From positions 34,221,501 through 34,285,500 of the forward strand of contig BSWB01000004.1 in assembly GCA_033239125.1 (NCBI GenBank): 64,000 nt of DNA, written 5' to 3'. Shown piece by piece: positions 45,701 through 55,779 of this stretch (position 1 is its first letter; each line of letters begins with the position of its first letter). Under the pieces are notes generated by a model. It had not been told where the DNA came from, made no database searches, and saw nothing but the letters and a program-made list of their open reading frames with translations. The translations under genes and the position numbers were made by a program. The stretch is from Fagopyrum homotropicum. Its lineage: Eukaryota; Streptophyta; Magnoliopsida; Caryophyllales; Polygonaceae.

Positions 45701-47007
45701 CTGTTGTCAAATATAAAACATTGAGACTGTTGCTTGCTTTTGCTACTGTGCATGATTGGAATATAGAACAAATGGATGTAAAAACTGCCTTTTTACATGG
45801 TACCTTGGATGAAACTATCTATATGAAACAACCTGAGGGTTTTGTAGATAAATCAAAACCTGATCATGTTTGCTTGCTTAAAAAATCTATCTATGGCTTA
45901 AAACAGTCACCTAGACAGTGGAATCTTAAGTTTGATGAATGCATGAAAAACTTAGGGTTTTTAAGAAGCAATTATGATTACTGTTTGTATTTTAAAGGCA
46001 TATCTTCCATGAATCCCTTGTTTGTGCTATTATATGTTGATGACATTCTGCTTATTAGTAAATCTGCTGTATTAATAGCTGGTACAAAAAGAGATTTAAA
46101 GTTAAACTTTGACATGAAAGATATGGGTCCTGCACAGAAAATTTTAGGTGTTAAAATCATAAGGGATAGAAAACATAAAAGGATGTGGTTGTCTCAAGTC
46201 GACTATATTGAAAAAGTTTTAGAAAAATTCAATATGAAAAATTCTAAATCTACTTCTATACCCTTAGGAGGGCACCTGGATTTAACTAAGCAACACTGTC
46301 CTAGTAATCAAGCTGAAATTGAAAAAATGGCTAAAATTTCCTATGATGTGGCTGTTGGTTCTATCATGTATGCTATGTTATGCACTAGACCTGATCTTGC
46401 TTTTGGTATAAGTGTGTTGAGTAGATACATGTCTAATCCTGGTGAATTACATTGGACTGCTATGAAATATATTCTTAGATACATCAGTGGAACTAAAGAT
46501 TTGTGTTTGATGTTTTCTGAGCATGATAATATTGGTGAAGTGTTTGGTTATGTAGATTCTGATTATGCTAGTAATAAGGATAATAGAAAATCTACTACTG
46601 CATATTTTTACACTTGGACTGGTAATTGTGTTTCATGGAAATCTCAACAACAATCTGTGGTTGCTTTATCTTCTACTGAAGCTGAATATATTGCTGCTGT
46701 TGAAGCTTCTAAAGAAGCTATCTGGCTTAAAGGTTTAGTTAGTGAAATATCTCATAAGCCATGCATTCCTGTGATTCATATGGATAGTCAAAGTGCCTTG
46801 TATTTGTGTAAAGATCCTGTTTATCATGAAAGATCTAAACATATTGATGTTAGAAATCATTTCATTCGAGATAGGGTTAAAAAGAAACACTTCTTAGTTA
46901 AGAAAATTAAGGGTGATTTGAATCCTGCTGACTTTGGGACTAAAATTGTAACTGCTGATAAGTTTGTCTTCTGTAGAAATTTTCTACAGATCTTTGATGC
47001 TCCTTGA
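42745..47007 (+). CDS. Copia gag-pol polyprotein, array unit 2, intact
   Basis: 1420 residues from the ATG at 42745. The open frame extends 46 codons upstream (42607), but that part is hydrophobic and ends in a strong intron-acceptor-like TTTCTTTGTTTGCAG, so MTEASIRLKPYDG is the better start. The leader beginning CTGTGAGT after the primer site may be an intron donor. Domains: UBN2-like gag (about 10-210), knuckle CFYCQKLGHFINDC (about 239-252), protease WILDSGCTMHAC (about 297), and GAG-pre-integrase LWHSRLGHI (about 430). Integrase has FISFIDHYSR, KTDNGLEF and NGTAERMNR (about 508-600). An Asp/Asn-rich linker (HDTGDSMHDQHDYLHDND) follows. RT starts near 945 with YVDD near 1097. RNase H has GYVDSDYASN (about 1266), LSSTEAEYIA and RSKHIDVRNHF. 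All catalytic motifs are present. Confidence 0.97.
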   Translation: MTEASIRLKPYDGVSNFIMWQVKMKAILTKEKCLRAITGDYLAETSAARKMEMDEQAHAEIMIRLTDDVARQFVSISSAKILWDTLDKQYNKKSLPSRISTLHRLFTFKMDVNVTLNDNLDRFLKMEMDLERCDDTIKDTHLAVILLGSLPSQFDTFRDVIQYSTETLTKTKIIESIVDKNESMKIFKTKPSDKKSEVKSEVLVTKGKFKKNYKSNKKDKKDDSYDKSPSSENDKKNKKCFYCQKLGHFINDCRKKKKDESNKGNAENNVSLFEDLHAQYSSELLMCTIPFKCKSDEWILDSGCTMHACPDRTLFCSLEIFNVGDVMLGDNTALKIKGIGNIPMCMYDGKIRVIQNVRWVPGLRRNLLSESMFDDLGCTINTSNGIREVVKNGLTLIRSFKKGGLYFVEQSPELNLSTTDINKNNLEQTTLWHSRLGHIGNNGLNQLHKQGILTNKLTNLSFCENCVFGKANKNSFNKSVYKANKPLEYIHSDLWGPSHVETVGGKKYFISFIDHYSRKVWIYLLRTKDEAFESFKNWKMAVENETDLKVKCLKTDNGLEFCNASFNEFCKTNGIKRHLTVPYTPQQNGTAERMNRTLLEKARCMLISAGMKHSLWGEAVTTAAYLINRSPSAVIDFRTPYELWTGRKPNITHLRPFGCTAYSHITQGKLHPRAQKCVMLGYPEGVKGYKLLLIQPHGYKVITSRNVTFNEKEFYFKIRNNNTVDNNRSTEIDTELTRSFHFYTNDNNREDQFIDEEFDIGYYQTPSTSEENYDVDNSPNNDENVDENTAIGSENYRSESRGVENIGDISTAPSYLSDVALDDNNNDSLHDTGDSMHDQHDYLHDNDDNNYQLTRDRNPRVRIPNRRYNDSEYVLFTNDFNMVEYAFLTGDVVDNPYTPDTYRQAMNCEQSKNWKLAMQDEIDSMIVNKTWVLIAKPENAKIVPCKWIYKLKEATKLSEPPRYKARLVAKGFTQREGIDYTDIFAPVVKYKTLRLLLAFATVHDWNIEQMDVKTAFLHGTLDETIYMKQPEGFVDKSKPDHVCLLKKSIYGLKQSPRQWNLKFDECMKNLGFLRSNYDYCLYFKGISSMNPLFVLLYVDDILLISKSAVLIAGTKRDLKLNFDMKDMGPAQKILGVKIIRDRKHKRMWLSQVDYIEKVLEKFNMKNSKSTSIPLGGHLDLTKQHCPSNQAEIEKMAKISYDVAVGSIMYAMLCTRPDLAFGISVLSRYMSNPGELHWTAMKYILRYISGTKDLCLMFSEHDNIGEVFGYVDSDYASNKDNRKSTTAYFYTWTGNCVSWKSQQQSVVALSSTEAEYIAAVEASKEAIWLKGLVSEISHKPCIPVIHMDSQSALYLCKDPVYHERSKHIDVRNHFIRDRVKKKHFLVKKIKGDLNPADFGTKIVTADKFVFCRNFLQIFDAP

Positions 47008-47112
47008 GTGTTTGTGCAGGTCATAGACTGATGACGGACAGGAAGGATGGTCTCGGGCACACTATTGGGGAACAGAACCAGATTGACATGATACAAGAAT
47101 CAGGAGGGCATT

Positions 47113-48105
47113 TGTTATGTTAATTGATTCTTGTAACATTATTAGCATTAGGATTTAGAGATTACACTAGCACCTTATACTATAGTCTAAGTAGAGAGTT
47201 ATAAGACTCATATGATAAGCTTGCTATGTATTTGACATTGATGCCTATCTTGATCCAATGTTGCCACTTAGATTAAGTGATGTAGCTTGGTGATAGATAT
47301 GGTGACAATGTTCTTATATATGTGTAGGCTATTATATGATATTAGGAGATACAAATGTTGTAATGTGTATTGTATGTATTGTTGTGTATTGGTTTACTTG
47401 TCCGGCTGAAGTTGAAGACTTGGGCCTGACGATCCAGTCCAGTGAGCCCATCTCCTTGATCCAAAAAGAAGAACCTGCTTGCGAGTTATAAGCCGGCCGT
47501 TTGATTCGGCTCACCAGCTTGCTTAAGGGTTTTGATGTAAAACGAAGCGTTTGACCTTGCTAAGCTTTGGTACTTAAGCTTTCAGACGCAGCTTTCCTAA
47601 CCCTAGATCTGGAGAGCTTGAGTGTTCTTCACAGAGAAAAAGAGAGAACGAAAAAGAGAGAAAAGGGAAGAAGAAGAACGGATCATCCAAATCTCGCTCT
47701 GAAGTGAGAAGGATCCGTAGAAGAAGAAGAGAGATCTGTTATCTCTCGCATCTGCTTCGTTGGCTTGCAGTGTAGACGAAGATCGAACTCAGATCTTCGT
47801 CAAGGTGCCTTTGAGGGGGCTTTTCTTCACTATTGCTTCTTTGTATCTCCTGAGTTCTGTCTTTGTTGTTTTTCTTTGCTAGATCTATAGAAAGGTGCTA
47901 GTATATCTCTTGTCCTGTGTTTGTAATCTGTGTTCTTGGATACCTAGTGAAACCTGGGATCGGATCTCCCCTCTTGAGGTCTCGCAGAGTAGGAGTATTT
48001 TATATACTACCGAACTGCGTCAACAAATTGCTTGTGTGCTTATGTTTGTGTGTCTTTGGTCGATTCTACGACTAAGGGATATAGATTGTTAGATTTACAT
48101 TCACA
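47113..48105 (+). mobile_element. Array LTR 3, shared by units 2 and 3
   Basis: 993 bp with a private A at 47685 (GGATCATCC against GGATCGTCC elsewhere). Confidence 0.95.
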
Positions 48106-48108
48106 AAT

Positions 48109-48120
48109 TGGTATCAGAGC
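48109..48120 (+). other. Primer binding site, array unit 3
   Basis: TGGTATCAGAGC three bases after LTR 3. Confidence 0.95.
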
Positions 48121-48399
48121 TTTCTGTGAGTTTGTCTTTCGAATCTGTCAGAAACCCTAATTTTTGGGGTTTTTACTTGCTTTTCTTGATATCAGTGTAT
48201 ATCTTGCTTCCTGTTTTGCTTCCGCTTGTTGCTTTGCCTTGTGTGGCTGGATCTACTTTGATTGATTCTTGTAGTGATCATCCTGACTGGGTTTTTTTGC
48301 TGCTGTGCTTATCTTTTCTTTCTTATCCTACCTCTTTTTGTACTTATTTTTCCTTGTCTGATTAATACTAATTTTTTCTTTTTCTTTGTTTGCAGAGAA

Positions 48400-51300
48400 A
48401 TGACAGAAGCTAGTATCAGACTCAAGCCATACGATGGAGTCTCTAACTTCATCATGTGGCAGGTCAAAATGAAAGCAATACTGACCAAGGAAAAATGTTT
48501 GAGGGCCATAACTGGTGACTACTTGGCAGAAACATCTGCAGCCAGGAAAATGGAAATGGATGAGCAGGCTCATGCTGAAATAATGATAAGACTGACTGAC
48601 GACGTGGCTCGTCAGTTTGTAAGTATCTCATCTGCTAAAATTTTATGGGATACCTTAGATAAGCAGTATAATAAAAAATCTTTGCCCTCTAGGATATCTA
48701 CTTTACATAGGTTGTTCACGTTTAAGATGGATGTGAATGTGACCTTGAATGATAACCTAGATAGATTTCTAAAAATGGAAATGGATTTAGAAAGATGTGA
48801 TGACACTATTAAAGATACTCACCTAGCTGTTATCCTATTAGGATCTTTGCCTTCACAATTTGACACCTTTAGAGATGTAATACAGTACAGTACTGAAACT
48901 TTAACTAAAACAAAAATAATTGAATCCATTGTTGATAAGAATGAATCCATGAAAATTTTTAAGACTAAACCTAGTGATAAGAAATCTGAAGTTAAGTCTG
49001 AAGTTTTAGTTACTAAAGGAAAGTTTAAAAAGAACTATAAGTCAAATAAAAAGGATAAGAAAGATGATTCCTATGATAAGAGCCCTAGTAGTGAAAATGA
49101 CAAGAAAAATAAAAAATGTTTTTACTGTCAAAAACTTGGTCACTTTATTAATGACTGTAGAAAGAAAAAGAAGGATGAATCTAATAAAGGAAATGCTGAA
49201 AATAATGTTTCTTTATTTGAAGATCTCCATGCTCAGTACTCTAGTGAACTGTTGATGTGTACTATTCCTTTTAAATGCAAATCTGATGAGTGGATATTAG
49301 ATTCTGGATGTACCATGCATGCTTGCCCTGATAGAACTCTGTTTTGTTCTTTAGAAATTTTTAATGTTGGTGATGTCATGTTAGGTGATAATACTGCTTT
49401 AAAAATAAAAGGGATAGGAAATATACCTATGTGCATGTATGATGGAAAGATTAGGGTTATTCAAAATGTTAGATGGGTTCCTGGCCTTAGGAGAAACCTG
49501 CTATCTGAGTCTATGTTTGACGATTTAGGGTGTACTATAAATACTAGTAATGGTATAAGAGAAGTTGTCAAGAATGGTCTTACTCTTATTAGGAGTTTTA
49601 AAAAGGGTGGTTTGTACTTTGTAGAACAATCACCTGAATTAAATCTCTCCACTACTGATATTAATAAAAACAACCTAGAACAAACAACTCTATGGCATAG
49701 CAGATTAGGTCATATAGGAAATAATGGATTAAATCAGTTACATAAACAAGGTATTTTAACAAATAAACTGACAAACCTTAGCTTTTGTGAAAACTGTGTG
49801 TTTGGTAAAGCTAATAAAAATAGTTTCAACAAATCTGTATACAAAGCTAATAAACCTCTAGAATACATACATTCAGACTTATGGGGTCCTTCTCATGTAG
49901 AAACTGTAGGTGGAAAGAAATATTTTATTTCTTTCATTGATCATTATTCTAGAAAAGTTTGGATATATTTGTTGAGAACTAAAGATGAAGCCTTTGAAAG
50001 TTTTAAAAACTGGAAAATGGCTGTTGAAAATGAAACAGATTTAAAAGTTAAATGCCTTAAAACTGATAATGGTCTAGAGTTCTGTAATGCTAGTTTTAAT
50101 GAATTTTGTAAAACAAATGGCATTAAAAGACATCTAACAGTCCCTTACACTCCTCAACAAAATGGTACAGCTGAAAGGATGAATAGAACCCTCTTAGAAA
50201 AGGCTAGATGTATGTTAATAAGTGCTGGTATGAAACATAGTCTATGGGGTGAAGCTGTTACTACAGCAGCTTACCTCATTAATAGGTCTCCCTCAGCTGT
50301 AATAGATTTTAGGACACCATATGAATTGTGGACTGGAAGGAAGCCTAATATTACCCACTTAAGGCCCTTTGGGTGTACTGCATATTCCCATATAACACAA
50401 GGGAAGTTGCACCCAAGAGCACAAAAGTGTGTAATGTTAGGCTATCCTGAAGGTGTTAAAGGCTATAAATTGTTACTCATACAACCACATGGATATAAAG
50501 TAATAACATCTAGAAATGTGACCTTTAATGAAAAAGAATTCTATTTTAAAATTAGAAATAATAACACTGTGGATAATAACAGGAGCACTGAAATTGATAC
50601 TGAGTTAACTAGAAGTTTTCATTTCTACACAAATGACAATAATAGAGAAGATCAATTCATAGATGAAGAGTTTGACATAGGATATTATCAAACACCTAGT
50701 ACTAGTGAAGAGAACTATGATGTTGATAATTCTCCTAATAATGATGAAAATGTTGATGAAAACACTGCTATAGGCAGTGAGAACTATAGGTCAGAATCAA
50801 GGGGGGTAGAAAATATAGGTGATATCTCTACTGCTCCTTCATATCTCTCTGATGTTGCTTTGGATGATAATAATAATGATTCACTGCATGACACTGGTGA
50901 TTCTATGCATGATCAACATGATTACTTGCATGACAATGATGATAATAACTATCAGTTAACGAGAGATAGAAATCCTAGGGTTAGAATACCTAATAGGAGA
51001 TACAATGATTCTGAATATGTTCTGTTTACAAATGATTTTAATATGGTTGAGTATGCTTTCTTGACTGGTGATGTTGTTGATAATCCATATACTCCGGACA
51101 CATATAGGCAAGCTATGAATTGTGAACAATCTAAAAATTGGAAACTAGCAATGCAAGATGAAATAGATTCCATGATTGTTAATAAAACTTGGGTGTTAAT
51201 AGCTAAACCTGAAAATGCAAAAATTGTGCCCTGTAAATGGATTTATAAACTAAAAGAAGCCACTAAACTGAGTGAACCACCTAGATACAAGGCTAGGTTA

Positions 51301-52662
51301 GTTGCTAAGGGTTTTACCCAAAGAGAGGGAATTGATTACACTGATATATTTGCTCCTGTTGTCAAATATAAAACATTGAGACTGTTGCTTGCTTTTGCTA
51401 CTGTGCATGATTGGAATATAGAACAAATGGATGTAAAAACTGCCTTTTTACATGGTACCTTGGATGAAACTATCTATATGAAACAACCTGAGGGTTTTGT
51501 AGATAAATCAAAACCTGATCATGTTTGCTTGCTTAAAAAATCTATCTATGGCTTAAAACAGTCACCTAGACAGTGGAATCTTAAGTTTGATGAATGCATG
51601 AAAAACTTAGGGTTTTTAAGAAGCAATTATGATTACTGTTTGTATTTTAAAGGCATATCTTCCATGAATCCCTTGTTTGTGCTATTATATGTTGATGACA
51701 TTCTGCTTATTAGTAAATCTGCTGTATTAATAGCTGGTACAAAAAGAGATTTAAAGTTAAACTTTGACATGAAAGATATGGGTCCTGCACAGAAAATTTT
51801 AGGTGTTAAAATCATAAGGGATAGAAAACATAAAAGGATGTGGTTGTCTCAAGTCGACTATATTGAAAAAGTTTTAGAAAAATTCAATATGAAAAATTCT
51901 AAATCTACTTCTATACCCTTAGGAGGGCACCTGGATTTAACTAAGCAACACTGTCCTAGTAATCAAGCTGAAATTGAAAAAATGGCTAAAATTTCCTATG
52001 ATGTGGCTGTTGGTTCTATCATGTATGCTATGTTATGCACTAGACCTGATCTTGCTTTTGGTATAAGTGTGTTGAGTAGATACATGTCTAATCCTGGTGA
52101 ATTACATTGGACTGCTATGAAATATATTCTTAGATACATCAGTGGAACTAAAGATTTGTGTTTGATGTTTTCTGAGCATGATAATATTGGTGAAGTGTTT
52201 GGTTATGTAGATTCTGATTATGCTAGTAATAAGGATAATAGAAAATCTACTACTGCATATTTTTACACTTGGACTGGTAATTGTGTTTCATGGAAATCTC
52301 AACAACAATCTGTGGTTGCTTTATCTTCTACTGAAGCTGAATATATTGCTGCTGTTGAAGCTTCTAAAGAAGCTATCTGGCTTAAAGGTTTAGTTAGTGA
52401 AATATCTCATAAGCCATGCATTCCTGTGATTCATATGGATAGTCAAAGTGCCTTGTATTTGTGTAAAGATCCTGTTTATCATGAAAGATCTAAACATATT
52501 GATGTTAGAAATCATTTCATTCGAGATAGGGTTAAAAAGAAACACTTCTTAGTTAAGAAAATTAAGGGTGATTTGAATCCTGCTGACTTTGGGACTAAAA
52601 TTGTAACTGCTGATAAGTTTGTCTTCTGTAGAAATTTTCTACAGATCTTTGATGCTCCTTGA
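48400..52662 (+). CDS. Copia gag-pol polyprotein, array unit 3, intact
   Basis: 1420 residues, identical in translation to unit 2 over the whole length, including the upstream open leader (48262-48399). It has the same domain order: gag, CCHC knuckle, DSGC-type protease, integrase with D-D-E residues, RT with YVDD, RNase H. I saw no nucleotide differences from unit 2 when scanning but did not align every base. Flanked by LTR 3 and LTR 4, unit 3 is structurally complete, and its purine tract (52756-52767) is the last before LTR 4. Identity with unit 2 but not unit 1 suggests that units 2 and 3 are the most recent duplication. Confidence 0.97.
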   Translation: MTEASIRLKPYDGVSNFIMWQVKMKAILTKEKCLRAITGDYLAETSAARKMEMDEQAHAEIMIRLTDDVARQFVSISSAKILWDTLDKQYNKKSLPSRISTLHRLFTFKMDVNVTLNDNLDRFLKMEMDLERCDDTIKDTHLAVILLGSLPSQFDTFRDVIQYSTETLTKTKIIESIVDKNESMKIFKTKPSDKKSEVKSEVLVTKGKFKKNYKSNKKDKKDDSYDKSPSSENDKKNKKCFYCQKLGHFINDCRKKKKDESNKGNAENNVSLFEDLHAQYSSELLMCTIPFKCKSDEWILDSGCTMHACPDRTLFCSLEIFNVGDVMLGDNTALKIKGIGNIPMCMYDGKIRVIQNVRWVPGLRRNLLSESMFDDLGCTINTSNGIREVVKNGLTLIRSFKKGGLYFVEQSPELNLSTTDINKNNLEQTTLWHSRLGHIGNNGLNQLHKQGILTNKLTNLSFCENCVFGKANKNSFNKSVYKANKPLEYIHSDLWGPSHVETVGGKKYFISFIDHYSRKVWIYLLRTKDEAFESFKNWKMAVENETDLKVKCLKTDNGLEFCNASFNEFCKTNGIKRHLTVPYTPQQNGTAERMNRTLLEKARCMLISAGMKHSLWGEAVTTAAYLINRSPSAVIDFRTPYELWTGRKPNITHLRPFGCTAYSHITQGKLHPRAQKCVMLGYPEGVKGYKLLLIQPHGYKVITSRNVTFNEKEFYFKIRNNNTVDNNRSTEIDTELTRSFHFYTNDNNREDQFIDEEFDIGYYQTPSTSEENYDVDNSPNNDENVDENTAIGSENYRSESRGVENIGDISTAPSYLSDVALDDNNNDSLHDTGDSMHDQHDYLHDNDDNNYQLTRDRNPRVRIPNRRYNDSEYVLFTNDFNMVEYAFLTGDVVDNPYTPDTYRQAMNCEQSKNWKLAMQDEIDSMIVNKTWVLIAKPENAKIVPCKWIYKLKEATKLSEPPRYKARLVAKGFTQREGIDYTDIFAPVVKYKTLRLLLAFATVHDWNIEQMDVKTAFLHGTLDETIYMKQPEGFVDKSKPDHVCLLKKSIYGLKQSPRQWNLKFDECMKNLGFLRSNYDYCLYFKGISSMNPLFVLLYVDDILLISKSAVLIAGTKRDLKLNFDMKDMGPAQKILGVKIIRDRKHKRMWLSQVDYIEKVLEKFNMKNSKSTSIPLGGHLDLTKQHCPSNQAEIEKMAKISYDVAVGSIMYAMLCTRPDLAFGISVLSRYMSNPGELHWTAMKYILRYISGTKDLCLMFSEHDNIGEVFGYVDSDYASNKDNRKSTTAYFYTWTGNCVSWKSQQQSVVALSSTEAEYIAAVEASKEAIWLKGLVSEISHKPCIPVIHMDSQSALYLCKDPVYHERSKHIDVRNHFIRDRVKKKHFLVKKIKGDLNPADFGTKIVTADKFVFCRNFLQIFDAP

Positions 52663-52767
52663 GTGTTTGTGCAGGTCATAGACTGATGACGGACAGGAAG
52701 GATGGTCTCGGGCACACTATTGGGGAACAGAACCAGATTGACATGATACAAGAATCAGGAGGGCATT

Positions 52768-53760
52768 TGTTATGTTAATTGATTCTTGTAACATTATTAG
52801 CATTAGGATTTAGAGATTACACTAGCACCTTATACTATAGTCTAAGTAGAGAGTTATAAGACTCATATGATAAGCTTGCTATGTATTTGACATTGATGCC
52901 TATCTTGATCCAATGTTGCCACTTAGATTAAGTGATGTAGCTTGGTGATAGATATGGTGACAATGTTCTTATATATGTGTAGGCTATTATATGATATTAG
53001 GAGATACAAATGTTGTAATGTGTATTGTATGTATTGTTGTGTATTGGTTTACTTGTCCGGCTGAAGTTGAAGACTTGGGCCTGACGATCCAGTCCAGTGA
53101 GCCCATCTCCTTGATCCAAAAAGAAGAACCTGCTTGCGAGTTATAAGCCGGCCGTTTGATTCGGCTCACCAGCTTGCTTAAGGGTTTTGATGTAAAACGA
53201 AGCGTTTGACCTTGCTAAGCTTTGGTACTTAAGCTTTCAGACGCAGCTTTCCTAACCCTAGATCTGGAGAGCTTGAGTGTTCTTCACAGAGAAAAAGAGA
53301 GAACGAAAAAGAGAGAAAAGGGAAGAAGAAGAACGGATCGTCCAAATCTCGCTCTGAAGTGAGAAGGATCCGTAGAAGAAGAAGAGAGATCTGTTATCTC
53401 TCGCATCTGCTTCGTTGGCTTGCAGTGTAGACGAAGATCGAACTCAGATCTTCGTCAAGGTGCCTTTGAGGGGGCTTTTCTTCACTATTGCTTCTTTGTA
53501 TCTCCTGAGTTCTGTCTTTGTTGTTTTTCTTTGCTAGATCTATAGAAAGGTGCTAGTATATCTCTTGTCCTGTGTTTGTAATCTGTGTTCTTGGATACCT
53601 AGTGAAACCTGGGATCGGATCTCCCCTCTTGAGGTCTCGCAGAGTAGGAGTATTTTATATACTACCGAACTGCGTCAACAAATTGCTTGTGTGCTTATGT
53701 TTGTGTGTCTTTGGTCGATTCTACGACTAAGGGATATAGATTGTTAGATTTACATTCACA
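52768..53760 (+). mobile_element. Array LTR 4 (3' end)
   Basis: 993 bp, no private change seen. It is followed directly by the GGAAG duplication and old gag sequence, with no primer site. Confidence 0.95.
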
Positions 53761-54520
53761 GGAAGTTTGCTTATAACGCACAACGACGTCCCAAGGTTTA
53801 AGGTAAGTGATAAAATCTTTCTAACTTCATTACCTAAATATTTAAAGGAAAATCTCATTAAAATTATTAATAAAGTCTTGGTTGAAAAGAATGACTTTGT
53901 TATACAACTTGAGGCTAATAATAATGACATATTGATTTTAACCATTGAAAATAAAGACTTACTTGCCAAAGTGGATTTCCTGAAACATAAAATTGAAAGG
54001 GTTAACATCAATTACTCGCCCCTATCCTTAAATGCCTTAAGTGTGAGGATCTGGAGGAGCCTTAAGCATGGAGTTGAGGCAATAAAGACTAATGAGAATT
54101 CTCTATCTGAGATTAAGAGGAAAAATATTGAGATCTTGAAGAAACTCCCACAAGAATAAGAGCCCATGGTTCTTAATGTCAAATTAAAAGAGTTTTCTAC
54201 TTCTATCATCATTAAGACCAATAAGGAATTTGAAGAAAACTTTAATCTTAAATGTCTTGGTTTAGGTTATAAGGATGAAAGGACGATGTAGAATATGCGT
54301 CCAATCTAATGATAAGGACATCAATAAGTCACATGATAAAGTGATTCAAGATATTACAAAGAAGAACATATATCTTGAGGATAAGGTCAAAGTTCTAGAG
54401 AACAACACAACGAGTTGGGAGTTGGAGCATAAAGTTCATTTTCTTTATCTTCAAGAAGCCTTTGGATTAAATTCTAGTACCATTGACTTCAACATAGTCA
54501 GGAACTCCAAATAAGTCTAC
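53761..54520 (+). pseudogene. Old copia gag relic, piece 3 of 3
   Basis: This continues the gag interrupted at 35802. An open stretch at 53767-54159 reads as a Lys/Glu/Asn-rich coiled-coil-like region (IKIINKVLVEKNDFVIQLEA, then NKDLLAKVDFLKHKIERV). Then 54275-54514 follows, with LEDKVKVLENNTTSWELEHK. The coiled-coil character after a knuckle and basic segment fits the long gag of Sirevirus-like copia elements. Frames differ between pieces and stops intervene, so it is dead. The 130-codon ORF alone could be mistaken for a gene, but its context across the nested insertions argues against that. Confidence 0.6.
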
Positions 54521-55031
54521 CCAACAAGATAAAAAATATTAACTTGAGTAGATGGAGTGTCTAATGCTCTTGTGATAACAGTGGCCGTAATAAGAAAGAG
54601 TATACTTATAAAAAGAAAAAATGGCCTACTTATTATTCAACTAACGTCCGTGAACAACAAATATATTATTATCTTGTTCCTAAAGGATCCAAATTTGTTT
54701 GGGTTTGGAAGTTCTAAAACTTATTTGTAGGTAAAAGTGGAGGAACGTTATTGGATAAAATGTGTTAGTATAACGTAAGGGACGTTGATAACATATATTT
54801 TAGCGTCTATTTTTGCCTTCATTCTTATCCATCCCTTGAGCTTTTTGGTTACATTTGCATTACTTATAGACAAATTTCCTTCTCTTTTGTGTTTTGGAGA
54901 TCTACCGGTGTTAATGATATTGCAAGCATTCTAGGTAGTCCTGGAGCTAAAATGGAGTTATTTACTAATAAATATCGGCAGTTTTCGTGGAATGTACCCA
55001 TTACAATAATACACTATACAAACTAACCCCC
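54521..55031 (+). other. Decayed continuation of the old relic, no clear domain
   Basis: Frame-broken words such as YYLVPKGSKFVWVWKF (about 54665-54715) resemble the linker before copia protease. From about 54780 nothing is recognisable. The stretch ends where the Athila LTR begins. Confidence 0.4.
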
Positions 55032-55779
55032 TGTTGAAATATTTTGCAAAAATATACACATTTACATCATATCACATTTCATGATTGTTGCACAAATATA
55101 AAAGCAAAGGAAATATAAAAGCAGCAAAGGAAAGGATTTAAATGAAAAAGGTACACTCCCGTCAATTGTTCGCCCCTAGAGGTGTGTGCAAATAAGTTTT
55201 AAATTTATAAAACTAGAATCAAGCAAGCGAACCCGCAGTGTACGGATCGACGTAGTTAAGCAAGAATTCCAGAGTATCGAACACAGGGATTTGAGTGGGA
55301 ACAAATTCAATTGCAGGTTATCAAGCGAGTAAATATGAGAGTTTTTGCAAATATTGGGAAAACAACAATCCTAAAGATCCAAGTATCCAGCTGTGGCAAT
55401 CGATTCAAGATATACTAATGATATAAAGACAGAGTTGAGATATGCAAAGGTATACTAATGTAAGGTAATCGTACGGTGAAGTTCCAAAAACCTTATATAG
55501 CTCACCTACAAGACACTCTCTATACAGGTTATTGAGGCTTCAATATAGAAAGGTTCTAAAGGCAAGAATTAATATCAAATACTCAAACTTGTAATCCAAG
55601 GATCAAGACTAACTTAGCCGATTACGGTTATGACACTCACAATCGAGGTAGAGGTTGTTGAGGCTTCACTACCACCTAGAAAAGACAAGTCTAAACTAAG
55701 TTAAAGCAAATCTTTAACTTTGGATTAAAGTAAAAGCAGGTTCGTAGACTTAAGGGAAATTACGGGCAGATCTTGAGAC

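Larger units (their letters stand above)
35803..53760 (+). mobile_element. Tandem array: three copia bodies sharing four LTRs
   Basis: LTR-body-LTR-body-LTR-body-LTR with an exact 5655-bp period between LTR starts (35803, 41458, 47113, 52768). The array is flanked by one perfect 5-bp duplication, GGAAG (35798-35802 and 53761-53765). No duplication lies at internal junctions. Each internal LTR serves as the 3' LTR of one unit and the 5' LTR of the next. Bodies 2 and 3 give identical proteins. Body 1 has a 1-bp frameshift and a few substitutions. The single duplication points to one integration followed by unequal LTR-LTR recombination. An assembly artefact is the main alternative. Confidence 0.95.

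Noticed and set aside
53767..54159. 130-codon ORF as an independent host coiled-coil gene
   Set aside because: It continues the gag relic cut at 35802 by the array; the target duplication fits a single broken gene.
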